64,000 bases of DNA from positions 30,782,507 to 30,846,506 of the forward strand of contig NC_079207.1 in NCBI RefSeq assembly GCF_026745355.1. Reading direction: 5' to 3'. The DNA comes from Beta vulgaris subsp. vulgaris. Its lineage: Eukaryota; Streptophyta; Magnoliopsida; Caryophyllales; Amaranthaceae. Below are positions 44,881-54,337 of this stretch, piece by piece. A model generated the notes under the pieces. That model saw only the letters and a list, made by a program, of their open reading frames with translations, did not search any database and had not been told where the DNA came from. Positions within the stretch are counted from its first letter, which is position 1, and every line of letters starts with the position of its first letter. A program made the translations under genes and the position numbers.

Positions 44881-45700
44881 GACATCGATCACAAGATTTC
44901 ACAAATAAATAAGTTTATGTAAAGAAGGCCAAAAGAATTCACATTTTGAAACTTTATAAGCATTTCTTTTGGGACCGAAATGACCACCACATTCAAAAGT
45001 ATGACAAAAGTCAAGAATAGATTTAATTTCATGATCAGGCACACATTTTCGAACGATGTCGTCAGCACATACTTTATATATATAAGGCTCATCCCAAATA
45101 TAGAATCGTGAATGATGTATAATTTTATCTTTCTGGGCTTTAGACAAATCATTAGGCAACTCATTTGACACTAGATAATTAACAATATCTGCATACCAAG
45201 GCACAGGCACTGTACCATGTAATGCATATAAACACTCGTCAGGGAATGAATCAGATGAAGAAATTACTACTTGCTTATCATGGATGATCCTACTTAAATG
45301 ATCAGCAACAAGGTTTTCTGCTCCTTTTTTATCCCTAATTTCTAAGTCAAATTCTTGTAATGAAAGCATCCATCTCATCAATCTAGGTTTAGACTCTTTA
45401 TTTGTTAGAAGATATTTCAAAGCAGAATGATCAGTATACACAATCACGTGAGTCCCCAACAAATAAGGTCTAAACTTTTCAAGAGCAAAAATTACATTAG
45501 GCAACATCAAGAGATTTAGAAGCATAATACCTTTTGTCCGAGTACTGCACCTAATGCTTTATCACTAGCATCACACGTTATTTCAAAAGGTAAATACCAC
45601 TTAGTTGGTCTAATAACAGGAGCACAAGTGAGCTTCTCTTTCAAGGTATCAAAAGCAATTTCGCACTTATTAGTAAAAACAAAAGGTGCATCTTAAGCAA
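44881..45700 (-). pseudogene. pol: Athila RNase H and integrase zinc finger
   Basis: Reads [59 protein letters not shown] (end of RNase H), then the HHCC finger with [18 protein letters not shown]. Upstream, VIRPTKWYLPFEITCDASD starts RNase H in another frame; stops and a shift near 45530 separate the two. Confidence 0.85.
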
Positions 45701-46490
45701 GTAAAGCGCATAATGGAGATGCAATAATGGAAAAGTTACGAATGGAACGCCTATAAAAGCCGACATGCCCTAAAAATGATCTAATTTCATGCACACAAGT
45801 AGGGTAAGGAAGTGAACTTATAACATCAATTTTAGCTTTATCAACTTCGGGTCCTTTAAAACTAACAATATGACCTAAGACTACTCCTTTTTCCACCACA
45901 AAATGGAATTTTTCAAAATTTAACACAAGGTTAGTCTCGACACATCTTTTCAAAGCAAGAGATAAATTGTGAAGGCACAAGTCAAAATCATCACCAAAAA
46001 CCGTGAAATCATCCATAAAGAATTCTATAAAATTATCAAGCAAGTCAGAAAATATGCTCAGCATACAATGTTTAAATGTACATGGTGCATTACAAAGTCC
46101 AAAAGGAATTTTTCTAAATGCAAAGTGCCAAAAGGGCAAGTAAAGGTAGTCTTTTCTAGGTCCTTAAGGACAACCTGCAAGCTTTTCTAACATTTGGTCA
46201 ATATATGGTAAGGGACAATGGTCTTTTCTAGTGGCTTGATTAAGTTTCCTATAATCTATACACACTCTCCACCCATTTGACACTCTAGTAGGAACAAGTT
46301 CTCCTTTATTATTCTCAACAACCGTTATTCCCGTTTTCTTAGGTACGACATGAATAGGACTTACCCACTTTGAATCTGAAATCGGAAAAATGACACTTGC
46401 ATCTCGCCACTTAGTAATTTCCTTTTTTACTACATCCATTATTGAAGGATTAAGTCTCCTTTGGGCTTCTCTAACAGGTTTGGCATCATT
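45693..46490 (-). pseudogene. pol: Athila reverse transcriptase, motif A deleted
   Basis: Reads KWVSPIHVVPKKTGITVV, NGWRVCIDYRKLNQATRKDH, LPYIDQMLEKLAG, then a stop and a jump to KDYLYLPFWHFAFRKIPFGL, CNAPCTF, FMDD at about 46008-46019. The piece normally between (FLDGYSGYNQI, with the first catalytic Asp) is absent, so about 20 residues are deleted and the downstream frame is disturbed. It could not be catalytic. Confidence 0.85.
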
Positions 46491-47712
46491 TTATAAATAT
46501 ATTTTATGCATACACAAGGTAGGACTAATTTCTTTAATGTCAGCAATGGTCCATCCTATGTCCTCTTTGTATTTCTTAAGAACATTCAACAATTTTTCCT
46601 CTTGTGACTCAGAAAGTGAACTAGAAATGGTGACTGGCAACGTGTCATTTTCACCCAAATAAGCATACTTAAGATTACTAGGCAGGGATTTTAGTTCAAG
46701 TTTAGGGGGTGATTGAATAGATGGGATTAACTTATGAGTATTGACAGGCAATTCACAACTTGAAACAAACTGCATATTATTAGCACATGTATTTGCCGAC
46801 TCATAATTAATACTTCCAGATGCAAAATCCATATGTGCAGCAACATAATTTTCTGAATGTGCAGTGAGAGGAGATTCAACAACAGATCCAACATGGAATG
46901 AGTTAATAATAGTAGCATCCAAAAGATAATCATCCATGTTCAATTCTGGTAGGTTTCTATCAACACTATTATCACAGAACTCGTAAACTCTGTTAAAATT
47001 TTTCTTGTTTAATGCAATCAATCTCATATATACAATCCACAAAGTTCACATCCAGTATGTTAGAAGGGTATATCATCGCATCATATATGTTAAGTTTAAT
47101 CATTTCAGCAACAAATTCAAACGAAATAGTACCTTCTGTCACATCAATTTTTGCTTTAGCGATTTTGAGAAAGGGTCTCCCTAATGGCACATCAATTGAT
47201 TCAAGCGTATCACCCATATCAAGAATATAGAAGTCAACAGGAAACACTAACTCATTCACTTGAACTAAAACGTCCTCTAAGACTCCTAAGGGATATGCTT
47301 GTGATCTTTCGGCTAACTGAATCACTACGTTCGTTTTAGAGAGGGGGGTCGGGTTCAAAGATTTATAGATTGATTTGGGCATTATGCTAATGGAGGCTCC
47401 TAAATCAAGCATACACCTCTTAAGCTCATGGTTTCCTATCTTGCAAGGTATAGAAAACATCCCAGGATCCTTACATTTAGGAGGTATTTTCTTTTGAATA
47501 ACGGCAGAGATGTTCTCCCCCACACATACTTTTTCACCACTCTGAATTTTCCTTTTGTTAGTGCATAAGTCTTTTAAGAATTTAGCGTATTTAGGCATTT
47601 GCTTGATTGCATCTAAGAGAGGTATGTTTATTTCAACCTTCCTAAATGTCCTTAAGATGTAATTGTCTAATTCTTCTTTCCTAGAGTTAGTAAAACGTGA
47701 GGGAAATGGCAC
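46491..47712 (-). pseudogene. pol: Athila protease region and RT linker
   Basis: Frame 47712-46993: PLLDAIKQMPKYAKFLKDL (typical Athila), CMLDLGASISIMPKSI with protease motif DLGAS, SIDVPLGRPFLKIAKAKID. A shift near 47020 leads to frame 47042-46491: DNDTLPVTISSSL-like text (actual ENDTLPVTISSSLSE) and YKEDIGWTIADIKEISPTLC, ending in TAA at the start of the RT. Confidence 0.85.
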
Positions 47713-48006
47713 TATCTCCTAGGATCAGGTTTATTTGAAAAAGGATCCATGGTAGGTTTTTCTTTTCTCATCTTCACTACTTCGTTTTCCACATTCTGGA
47801 TCTCAATCTCACCACTAATATCACTAATCTGCCCATTGTTGTCACCTTTTAATTTTCACTATCATGTTCTATGTTTCATGACTCACCTCGACTTCGTTTT
47901 CAACCTTACCTCGATTTTCAAGTTCTTACCACTTCTAAAGTTATGGCTTTAGTTTCATATATCAAGTGAGGATATGTTTTCAAAAACTTTTCCATCAATT
48001 TACTTT

Positions 48007-48908
48007 CTATGTTGCTAGAGTAGTACATATTTGTTTTATTTGGTTATCTAGATGGTGAAGGTGATTTTCAGTTTGTTGTTGTTTATTAAATTCATTAGAG
48101 TGAACTTTTCCTATTTGGAGAGCTAGTTGTTTTACTAAATTTTCCAAAGACTCATGTTGAGTACTAAAACTAGAAACTGTATTACTAATATTAGTAACTA
48201 CAACTTTAAATTCAGCAATTTGTTCAGTTGGCTCCTTCAGTTGCCTTTGGATTTTCACTTCAGAATCATTTTTCATCCCATATTGTTCATTGTTAAGGGC
48301 CACAATAGTTATTAACTCTCTTGCTTCACTAGGAGTTTTATTCACCAAAGTTCCACCACTAGCGATATCTATTAAACGTTTCTGATCATCTAACAAACCA
48401 TCATAAAAACATTCAATTAGGCTTTCTCACTCAGTTGATGTTGTGGGCATGAAATGCAAAGTTTATTAAATCTTTTCCAATACTCATGGAATTGCTCATT
48501 TTTATCTTGTTCAGTACTACATATTTGTCTCCTTATTAATCTAGTTATGTTAGCAGGTTGGTATTTTTCAAGAAAAACTCTTCGAAGGCTATCCCAAGAA
48601 GTAATAGATCCAACGGGAAGATAAAGTAACCAATCTTTAGCTAAATCATGTAAAGTAAAAAGGAAAACACGAAGTTTAATATCATCATCATCTTTACCAT
48701 TTAACGACAAAGTAGAGCAAGCAAGAGAATATTCTTGTAAATGTCTATGAGCATCTTCCTTATCATGACCATAGAATTTAGGGAGAATTCCGATAAAACC
48801 TGGATCAAGTTTGAATTGTTTCACTAAGGCGGGAAAAATAACACTTATGGGTGTCTCATATGCATTGAACATATGTTCTTTCATGCTCTCTTCACCTTCT
48901 CCTCCCAT
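48007..48908 (-). pseudogene. gag: Athila gag
   Basis: Frame 48908-48417 reads FKLDPGFIGILPKFYGHDKE, AHRHLQEYSLACSTL, LRVFLFTLHDLAKDWLLYLP, SWDSLRRVFLEKY, EQFHEYWKRFNKLCISCPQH: the Retrotrans_gag domain. A 1-nt shift near 48415 moves to frame 48396-48007 (DDQKRLIDIASGGTLVNKTP, then a coiled-coil-like Q/L-rich tail). The start used is the ATG at 48906-48908. Confidence 0.85.
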
Positions 48909-49012
48909 CTCACTAGCTAATAGTCACACGGAAAATATAAAAATAAATATTAGATCAAGTAACAAAAATCTGGATTTAAACAAATAGTCTAAAATAATAT
49001 ATTATACAGTCC

Positions 49013-49030
49013 CCGGCAACGGCGCCAAAA
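49013..49030 (-). other. Athila primer-binding site (tRNA-Asp type)
   Basis: Minus strand TGGCGCCGTTGCCGGGGA, three bases inside the LTR end; the standard Athila site. Confidence 0.9.
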
Positions 49031-49032
49031 TT

Positions 49033-50259
49033 TGATGCGAGTCGTTTCCGCAACAAAATTAAATTTATAAATCACTCATTAACTCTAACAAATAACAAAT
49101 AGATAGGGAAAGTAAGGGTCGAATCCACAGAGATTGGGTTATTATCTTAAACTAATTGTTTACTTATGCAAATGACTATTATTATATTATATAGATTTGG
49201 GGGGTTTTGAATATCACTTCTATACTAAACTATTAAACTAAAATTATAAATATAAATTGCAGGAAATAAATTCGATTTTGAAATATACTAAAGAAGCTAA
49301 TAGGACACATGTAACTTTCTATAGATATTGGGTGTAATCATTGATTCATTCTACTAGCCTAGGATAGATTGGTTAACTATATAACCCATTGAAAGCAAGT
49401 AGATTACTAGTTTTATCTTTCGTACTCGTTAAATCCCGTGAAAGCGCGCAAATTTAATCCTAATCAAGCTAAATTAATCCAACCATGAAAGCATGTATCA
49501 AATTATCAAACTTGACAGCATTAGAAAAATCAAACAATTGAACCCAAATTAACCTGTAAGCTGCAACTAATAGAATTCAGTTATTACACAAGATTCTAGC
49601 AATTATAATTAGACCAGAAAGCTGCAACCTAATTAAAACTACAATTAATCTAGCAATGGAAACATGAAATAATTTAGGTGATCAAACTAAATTAATAAAC
49701 ATGAATCAAAAGCCAGATAATAAACCTTGTATTCTCAGCTCCTTTCTTCCATTTGTTGTGTGGGTTTCCTTTTGTTTACATTGGGCTTTAGCCCAATTCT
49801 TCTATTCGTTGTGCATTAGTATCATCAAAGGAAAAATGGTCTTTGTTTCTTTGCTTAATGGATTCAACATATAAATTTACTAACATAATTTCGACCCAGT
49901 AAACAGCTGAATTAGCTCTTGCCTTCTTCTTAGAAGTTCTAGGTCTAGATTTCAGCTTTCCGTAGCCACTTGAACAGTTTCGTTTTGATTCCGTATGAGT
50001 GAGATATGACCAAAATACTATATCAACCCGGTAGAATTAGTAATACTCGAATTTAGTGCATCTTTTCGAACTCTATTCAGATAGGTTATCACTAAATAAT
50101 TAATATAGACACAAATTTATCTTTTAAACACCAATAATAATTACCAAGTGATTAAACCAAAATATTCTAAAAGTATAATATTTAACCCATATAAATCAAC
50201 AGACGACACTAAAAATATTATAATAGAGGGTAAAAATATATATAAATAGACACTTATCA
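49033..50259 (-). repeat. 5' LTR of the Athila-like element (1227 bp)
   Basis: Homologous to 39392-40954 but with a 356-bp internal gap at about 49731, where CCTTGTAT joins TCTCAGCTCC. Many substitutions relative to the partner. Confidence 0.9.
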
Positions 50260-50264
50260 CGAAC

Positions 50265-50880
50265 TGAAAATGAAGATCAAGCATTTTGTTTTTTATAATT
50301 ATTGTAACTATGTTGTTGTAATATTTTTTGTCCTTTTGTTGATTTGCTTATTTTTATTTTCTGTAATTTTTGTATTATTATGTAATTAGGTTTTGTAATA
50401 ATACAATTCATATCCAATGTAAATATTCAACTTTTTTCCAGTTTAGTTTCTGAATTACAGATTTGAATTTTAATGAATTATGCGTGAATTATGCTGCTGA
50501 TGAATGATGAAATTCATGGGTTGATAAGCCTCATGTACGTCGCACATAGCACTACAAGCGACACACATGAATGAGATGGGCTACTATAAGCCTCATGTGC
50601 GTCGCACATAGCACTACATGCGATGCACATGGATGAGATGGGCTGCTGGCTTAGCCATCTGCGTCGCACTTTACTTTTCATGCGACGTAGATGAGTCTTG
50701 CCTCTGTGACATGGGCGAGGAGTCATCTGCGTCGCATGGTAGGCGGGGTCCGACGCAGATAGCTAATTAACTGCCTCACGTTGTTGTCTTGTGCAGATCC
50801 TGTATTATGATCTGCGTCGAGGCCTTTGGCGACATACCCATGTCTGACGCAAATAGGCGCCTCGCACCCGACACAAATCA
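50265..50880. repeat. Right interior and subterminal array of the second CACTA
   Basis: 50265-50515 continues the CACTA interior (TGAAAATGAAGATCAAGC). 50520-50880 holds about ten GTGCGTCGCAC/TCTGCGTCGCA cores, including a 77-bp near-duplicate (GCCTCATGTACGTCGCACAT and GCCTCATGTGCGTCGCACAT). Confidence 0.7.
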
Positions 50881-50922
50881 TCTATTCTATACTACTCCAT
50901 TGAACCTTTCATCAACCCTAAT

Positions 50923-51970
50923 CTTCAAGGTATATCCAAGCCCGCTAGGCTGAAAACCTGAAACGGCGGCCTAGGCAATAGTTAGGACATAAAAAATTAA
51001 TAATAAAAAAACATATCCAGAACTAAGAATGGTCTGATTCCATCAGGATAGGTAAAAATCCTCATCTCTAGCCCCGACCGCTAAAATAAAAATTAACCAA
51101 ATTAATCAAGGTTTAATAATATGGTTTTCTAGAGTTCAGGAGCATAATCTCTTTCTAGATCCCGACATAGACTCAAGTCCACACCTAGCCTCGTCAAAGC
51201 CTTTTCCCACCTACTTTCATTTAAGTCACAAATTCAAACTTTTAATTTTCCAATCCAAACTCTCCTTTCCCCCGAAGGACTCGCCGATAATTCCATGTTC
51301 TCTGGTGCCTTGACTTTGTCTCACAAAGAAGAATCCCCATTAACAACTTTCAATGCCCAAGACAAATATACTACATTTCAATATCAGATCAAGTACATGC
51401 CAAATTTCAAGACAAGCTCACCCAAAGTGGGGGCTTCCTATATGTGGTGGTGCCTCCAAGTCGAATCAAACTCCCGAAAAGCTGTAATCCGCGGATTATT
51501 TACTAAAAACAATTTTCGAATATCATTCTATTCACTCCTGATCATTATACATATCCGCATCTTCTAGCCTTGCAAATCTTTACCTTGCATGATGGCTTCG
51601 CAAACCCCTGACCTTGCATTATATTACGTACATTCTAGTCTTGCATAACTCTGACCTTGCATGACATGTCAGCCCTTAAACCTGCATAAACTTAATCCTT
51701 GCATACAATCTCATGCATCCTAAGACAGTCTAAGTTTGCATTATTACATGTTTAGGTGCCTTATACGAGTTGTTTGCACCTATATGCTAACATCTTTCTT
51801 CTGCAGGTAATCAGATTGCTTGGAGTTATTATCCTACATACTACTTTGTTTTACAGAGATTGGTGGTTATAGATGAGTTCTAAACTACAGAGCGTTCAGA
51901 ATCGTTCTCCGTCCCGATACCGTATACTTTGACTTTCAGTTTCCTGAACCTCAGTCAAAATAGGGGCTTC
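50923..51970 (+). other. 3' end of a Tat/Ogre-type element with polypurine tract
   Basis: Non-coding. A loosely repeated CCTTGCAT motif runs through 51560-51710, and CAGGTAATCAGATTGCTTGG at 51805-51824. From 51895 on (GTTCTCCGTCCCGATACCG, ACTTTGACTTTC) it matches the minus strand of 54370-54410 and of the same place in each unit. The polypurine tract AAAATAGGGGCTTC (51957-51970) abuts an LTR start. Confidence 0.6.
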
Positions 51971-52337
51971 TGTAAACGCATAATCTTGTCTCCCCATTTA
52001 AGAATCCAATAATGAAACGTACCATGGTATTAGTCGGCGCGACCCAATGTAAGAACAATCTAAAGAACAACTCCAAAATTGTGTTTCGAAATGATATTCT
52101 AAAGCCCAATTTATTATTCATGATAATTAATTGTATTTGTTCCTAATTCTTTGAGAAGCCCAACTAATTAATAATTCATTGATTTAATTTAATAAATAGA
52201 TATTTTCAAATATACTTTTTTATATAGTAAAACTCAGATTTTATCCTGTAAAATAAGATATATGTAATTAAAGGATAAAAGAAATATTTTAAACGCGTTT
52301 TAAATAAAGCTAATAAAGACACGTCAGGAGCCAGGCT

Positions 52338-52354
52338 GGTGCGCCTAGCGCACC
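52338..52354. repeat. Perfect palindrome in the LTR U3 (one per unit)
   Basis: GGTGCGCCTAGCGCACC: seven-base arms around CTA. Present unchanged in all units; in the LTR at 24481 the same place reads GGCGGCTAGCGCACC, imperfect. Confidence 0.8.
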
Positions 52355-52432
52355 AACCTGCACTTGTCGCACGTTTGTGTGTCAGGCGCAACTCTGTCCA
52401 CCTGTGTGTCAGGTGCACTAATCTCCACATGA

Positions 52433-52524
52433 CACGTGGATTTTTGACTCATTCAGAGTCATGCGTCAAGCGCACTTCTTTGCGCGAGACGCGTTGTTTC
52501 TTTCTTTAAAACGCGTGCCACGTG
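52433..52524 (+). promoter_or_regulatory. Two G-boxes (CACGTG) upstream of the LTR TATA box
   Basis: CACGTG at 52433-52438 (GACACGTGGA) and 52519-52524 (GCCACGTGCA), with a TGACTCAT between. G-box cores are known binding sites of plant bZIP and bHLH factors. The second is changed to CATGTG in the third unit and loses a base in the fourth. Function is inferred. Confidence 0.5.
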
Positions 52525-52557
52525 CACGCTTTTTACTAGGCGCAATGTCATTCTGCC

Positions 52558-52565
52558 TATAAATA
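52558..52565 (+). promoter_or_regulatory. LTR TATA box, repeated in every unit
   Basis: CTGCC|TATAAATA|CCCC. Equivalents at 54959, 57357, 59741 and 62133. Transcription would run rightward into the opposed minus-strand LTR. Confidence 0.65.
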
Positions 52566-52825
52566 CCCCTAGTTTTCGGAATCAAGGACGCCTTTTTGAT
52601 TATTTACTTTTATGAATACAAAAAATCCTTACGGATACACTTCGACTCTCGAAATACTTTCAATACTTCCAATCAATTCCTAATTACACTGTGTTCTTTT
52701 GTTCCACGATTGTTCCACCCAAAGACCGTTGTGTTCTTCAATTTAAACCGCATAGGTATTATAGGCGTTGATTTTTCAATTCCTTTAATGCATACACACG
52801 GTGTGAGCGAGTTTGTTTGAGTACC

Positions 52826-54337
52826 TGATTGTTAAGGTTTTATGAAAAATATGTTTTTGATGTCACCAACAATTCTTTAAAGAAAGAAGCATAAACCTAA
52901 TAGGATATTGGAAAACCATATGGACAAATTAGGGACTTACCCAATGTAGATTTCTCCATCTTGATTCCATAGATGGACAGGAACCAAAAAATTGAGGGTA
53001 AAATATAGTTACAAACTATATCGCCCATTGCTGGCCTCTACTAAATATCGATTCATTACAGATTTTATGCTAAAGAACAATCATATAACGTTTTAATACA
53101 CCCTAAAAATATTTAGTCTAAGTTGGTTCAACAAACACATAATAACATTATATTTTTAATGACAAATTATTATGCAACCATATTACATAGTTCCTAGTAG
53201 GTTGTCCAAATGATCTGAATTAATTAGAACAGTTCTTAAAGTCTTATTTAGCTATAAATACAAAGTGGTAAATGTTGCAATCAGGCACAAAAAATAATAG
53301 TATGTTAATAAAGAGAAAATGAAATAAATACAAAGAGATATGTACAATATTTATCGTTGCAGGAATATATTAACAATCTACATCAAAAATAGAATGTTAG
53401 TAACTTCAAGAAAATAAAAAAAAATAAAAAAAAGAAATCATACCACTGCCTGAGGTCGTTGATTTGTATGGATCTTGGAAAATTGAATATTGTTTTAAAC
53501 AAATTGGTGATTAATGTTGTATGATATGCAACGTTGGTATTATTGCCTTTGTATTAGGCGTCTGATGTGGCGCAGGGATAGATGATGATGAATATATAAT
53601 TATTGATTAGTGTATAGGATAGTAGTTTGGTGTATGTTGGGCGTGGGATAGTCTGGTGATGAAGTTAGACTTAGAGCATAATCAATGGTTTCCCTATAAT
53701 TTGTGGTCATTAATTATTTTATTACTTTCTCACTCTTTCACCTACCCCACCATTTTTTCTCTCTCCTCCATTTCCTTCTTTGCTCCCCTTTTTCTTGGGC
53801 ATTAATTTCTTGGCCAAATTTTTTCTCTCTTCTAATAAACCAATATTACTTTTATATTCTCTCTCCTCATAACCCACAAGAAGGGCAACCATTGGGAGCA
53901 CTCTTAGGAGGTCTGTGGCGAGGATTAGGCGTAATAGTATTAGAAAAGTGGTGCCGGGGAAGTATGAAGATCGTGAGTTGTTGGATTATCGAAGGATTTC
54001 AGTTATTATGTGAGATGAGTGTATTATAGAAAATAGTTAGTAGGTTTCTAGATATTAATGTGAGATGAGTGTAGGTAGGTTTAGGTTGTTGGGTTGCAAT
54101 AGGTTTTCAAAAGATTATAGGTCTGTAAAAGATTTAAGAAAATAGTTAGTAGGTTTCTAAAAGATTTTTGTTATAAATATTTTTATCAATATAGTTAGAT
54201 AAAAGATATTTAAAAAAAGACACTGGTAAAAGATTATTTTAGACTTGTTCTTTATTCGTTCCTCAATCCGGACAAATTGGAGCAGGGCATTAGTCTTCAT
54301 AGGGTACTAAATGGGCAGACACGATTAAGTGTCTACA
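52826..54337 (-). repeat. Complete minus-strand Tat-type LTR (first unit)
   Basis: On the minus strand it starts TGTAGACACTTAATCGTG after a polypurine tract (AAAAAAGGGGGTTTC, 54338-54352) and ends CCTTAACAATCA at 52826. Its last 400 bp match 27127-27539; the U3 differs from the plus-strand LTR. 1512 bp including the 230-bp MITE. The other units carry the same LTR. Confidence 0.65.
53674..53903. mobile_element. Harbinger-like MITE, 230 bp, one per array unit
   Basis: Ends GAGCATAATCAATGGTTTCC and, inverted, GAGTGCTCCCAATGGTTGCC, flanked by TTA (53671-53673, 53904-53906). Copies at 56075-56303, 58474-58701, 60851-61080 and 63248-63476 were amplified with the array, not inserted independently. 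In the fourth unit the left TTA has become ATA. Confidence 0.8.

Larger units (their letters stand above)
39392..50259 (-). mobile_element. Athila-like Ty3/gypsy retrotransposon, 10.9 kb, defective
   Basis: LTRs 39392-40954 and 49033-50259, target duplication CGAAC on both sides (39387-39391, 50260-50264). On the minus strand: 5' LTR, tRNA-Asp-type primer site, gag (48908-48007), protease (47712), RT, RNase H, integrase (to about 43860), a 2.9-kb 3' region with several polypurine-like tracts, 3' LTR. Frameshifts, an RT deletion and stops make it inactive. Clear LTR divergence plus a 356-bp length difference indicate an older insertion than the copia. Confidence 0.93.
38206..50922. mobile_element. 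CACTA-like non-autonomous element, split by the Athila-like element
   Basis: Subterminal arrays of TGCGTCGCA-type motifs on both sides (38220-38545, 50520-50880) in both orientations. Edges look like decayed CACTA ends: CATCAGTAATAGAAAAATG left, and AGTAGTATAGAATAGATG read inward from the right. About 1.85 kb without the Athila. The inner left part has a C/T-rich leader and GATGAAGATGAAGAGG near 39255, recalling the CACTA at 25359. No target duplication could be fixed, so the end coordinates are approximate. Confidence 0.6.
51971..52825 (+). repeat. Truncated plus-strand Tat-type LTR
   Basis: Starts TGTAAACGCATAATC after the polypurine tract and follows the LTR at 24481 through U3, TATA box (52558-52565) and the transcribed CTTCGACTCTCGAAATAC region. 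It stops at 52825, where a minus-strand LTR end begins. Only the part from 52062 on is multiplied in the array. Confidence 0.7.

Noticed and set aside
24481..52825. Treating both Tat-type LTRs as a single 28-kb element with certainty
   Set aside because: The LTRs differ by well over 10 percent by eye, the right one is truncated and no target duplication can be tested; kept only as a possibility.
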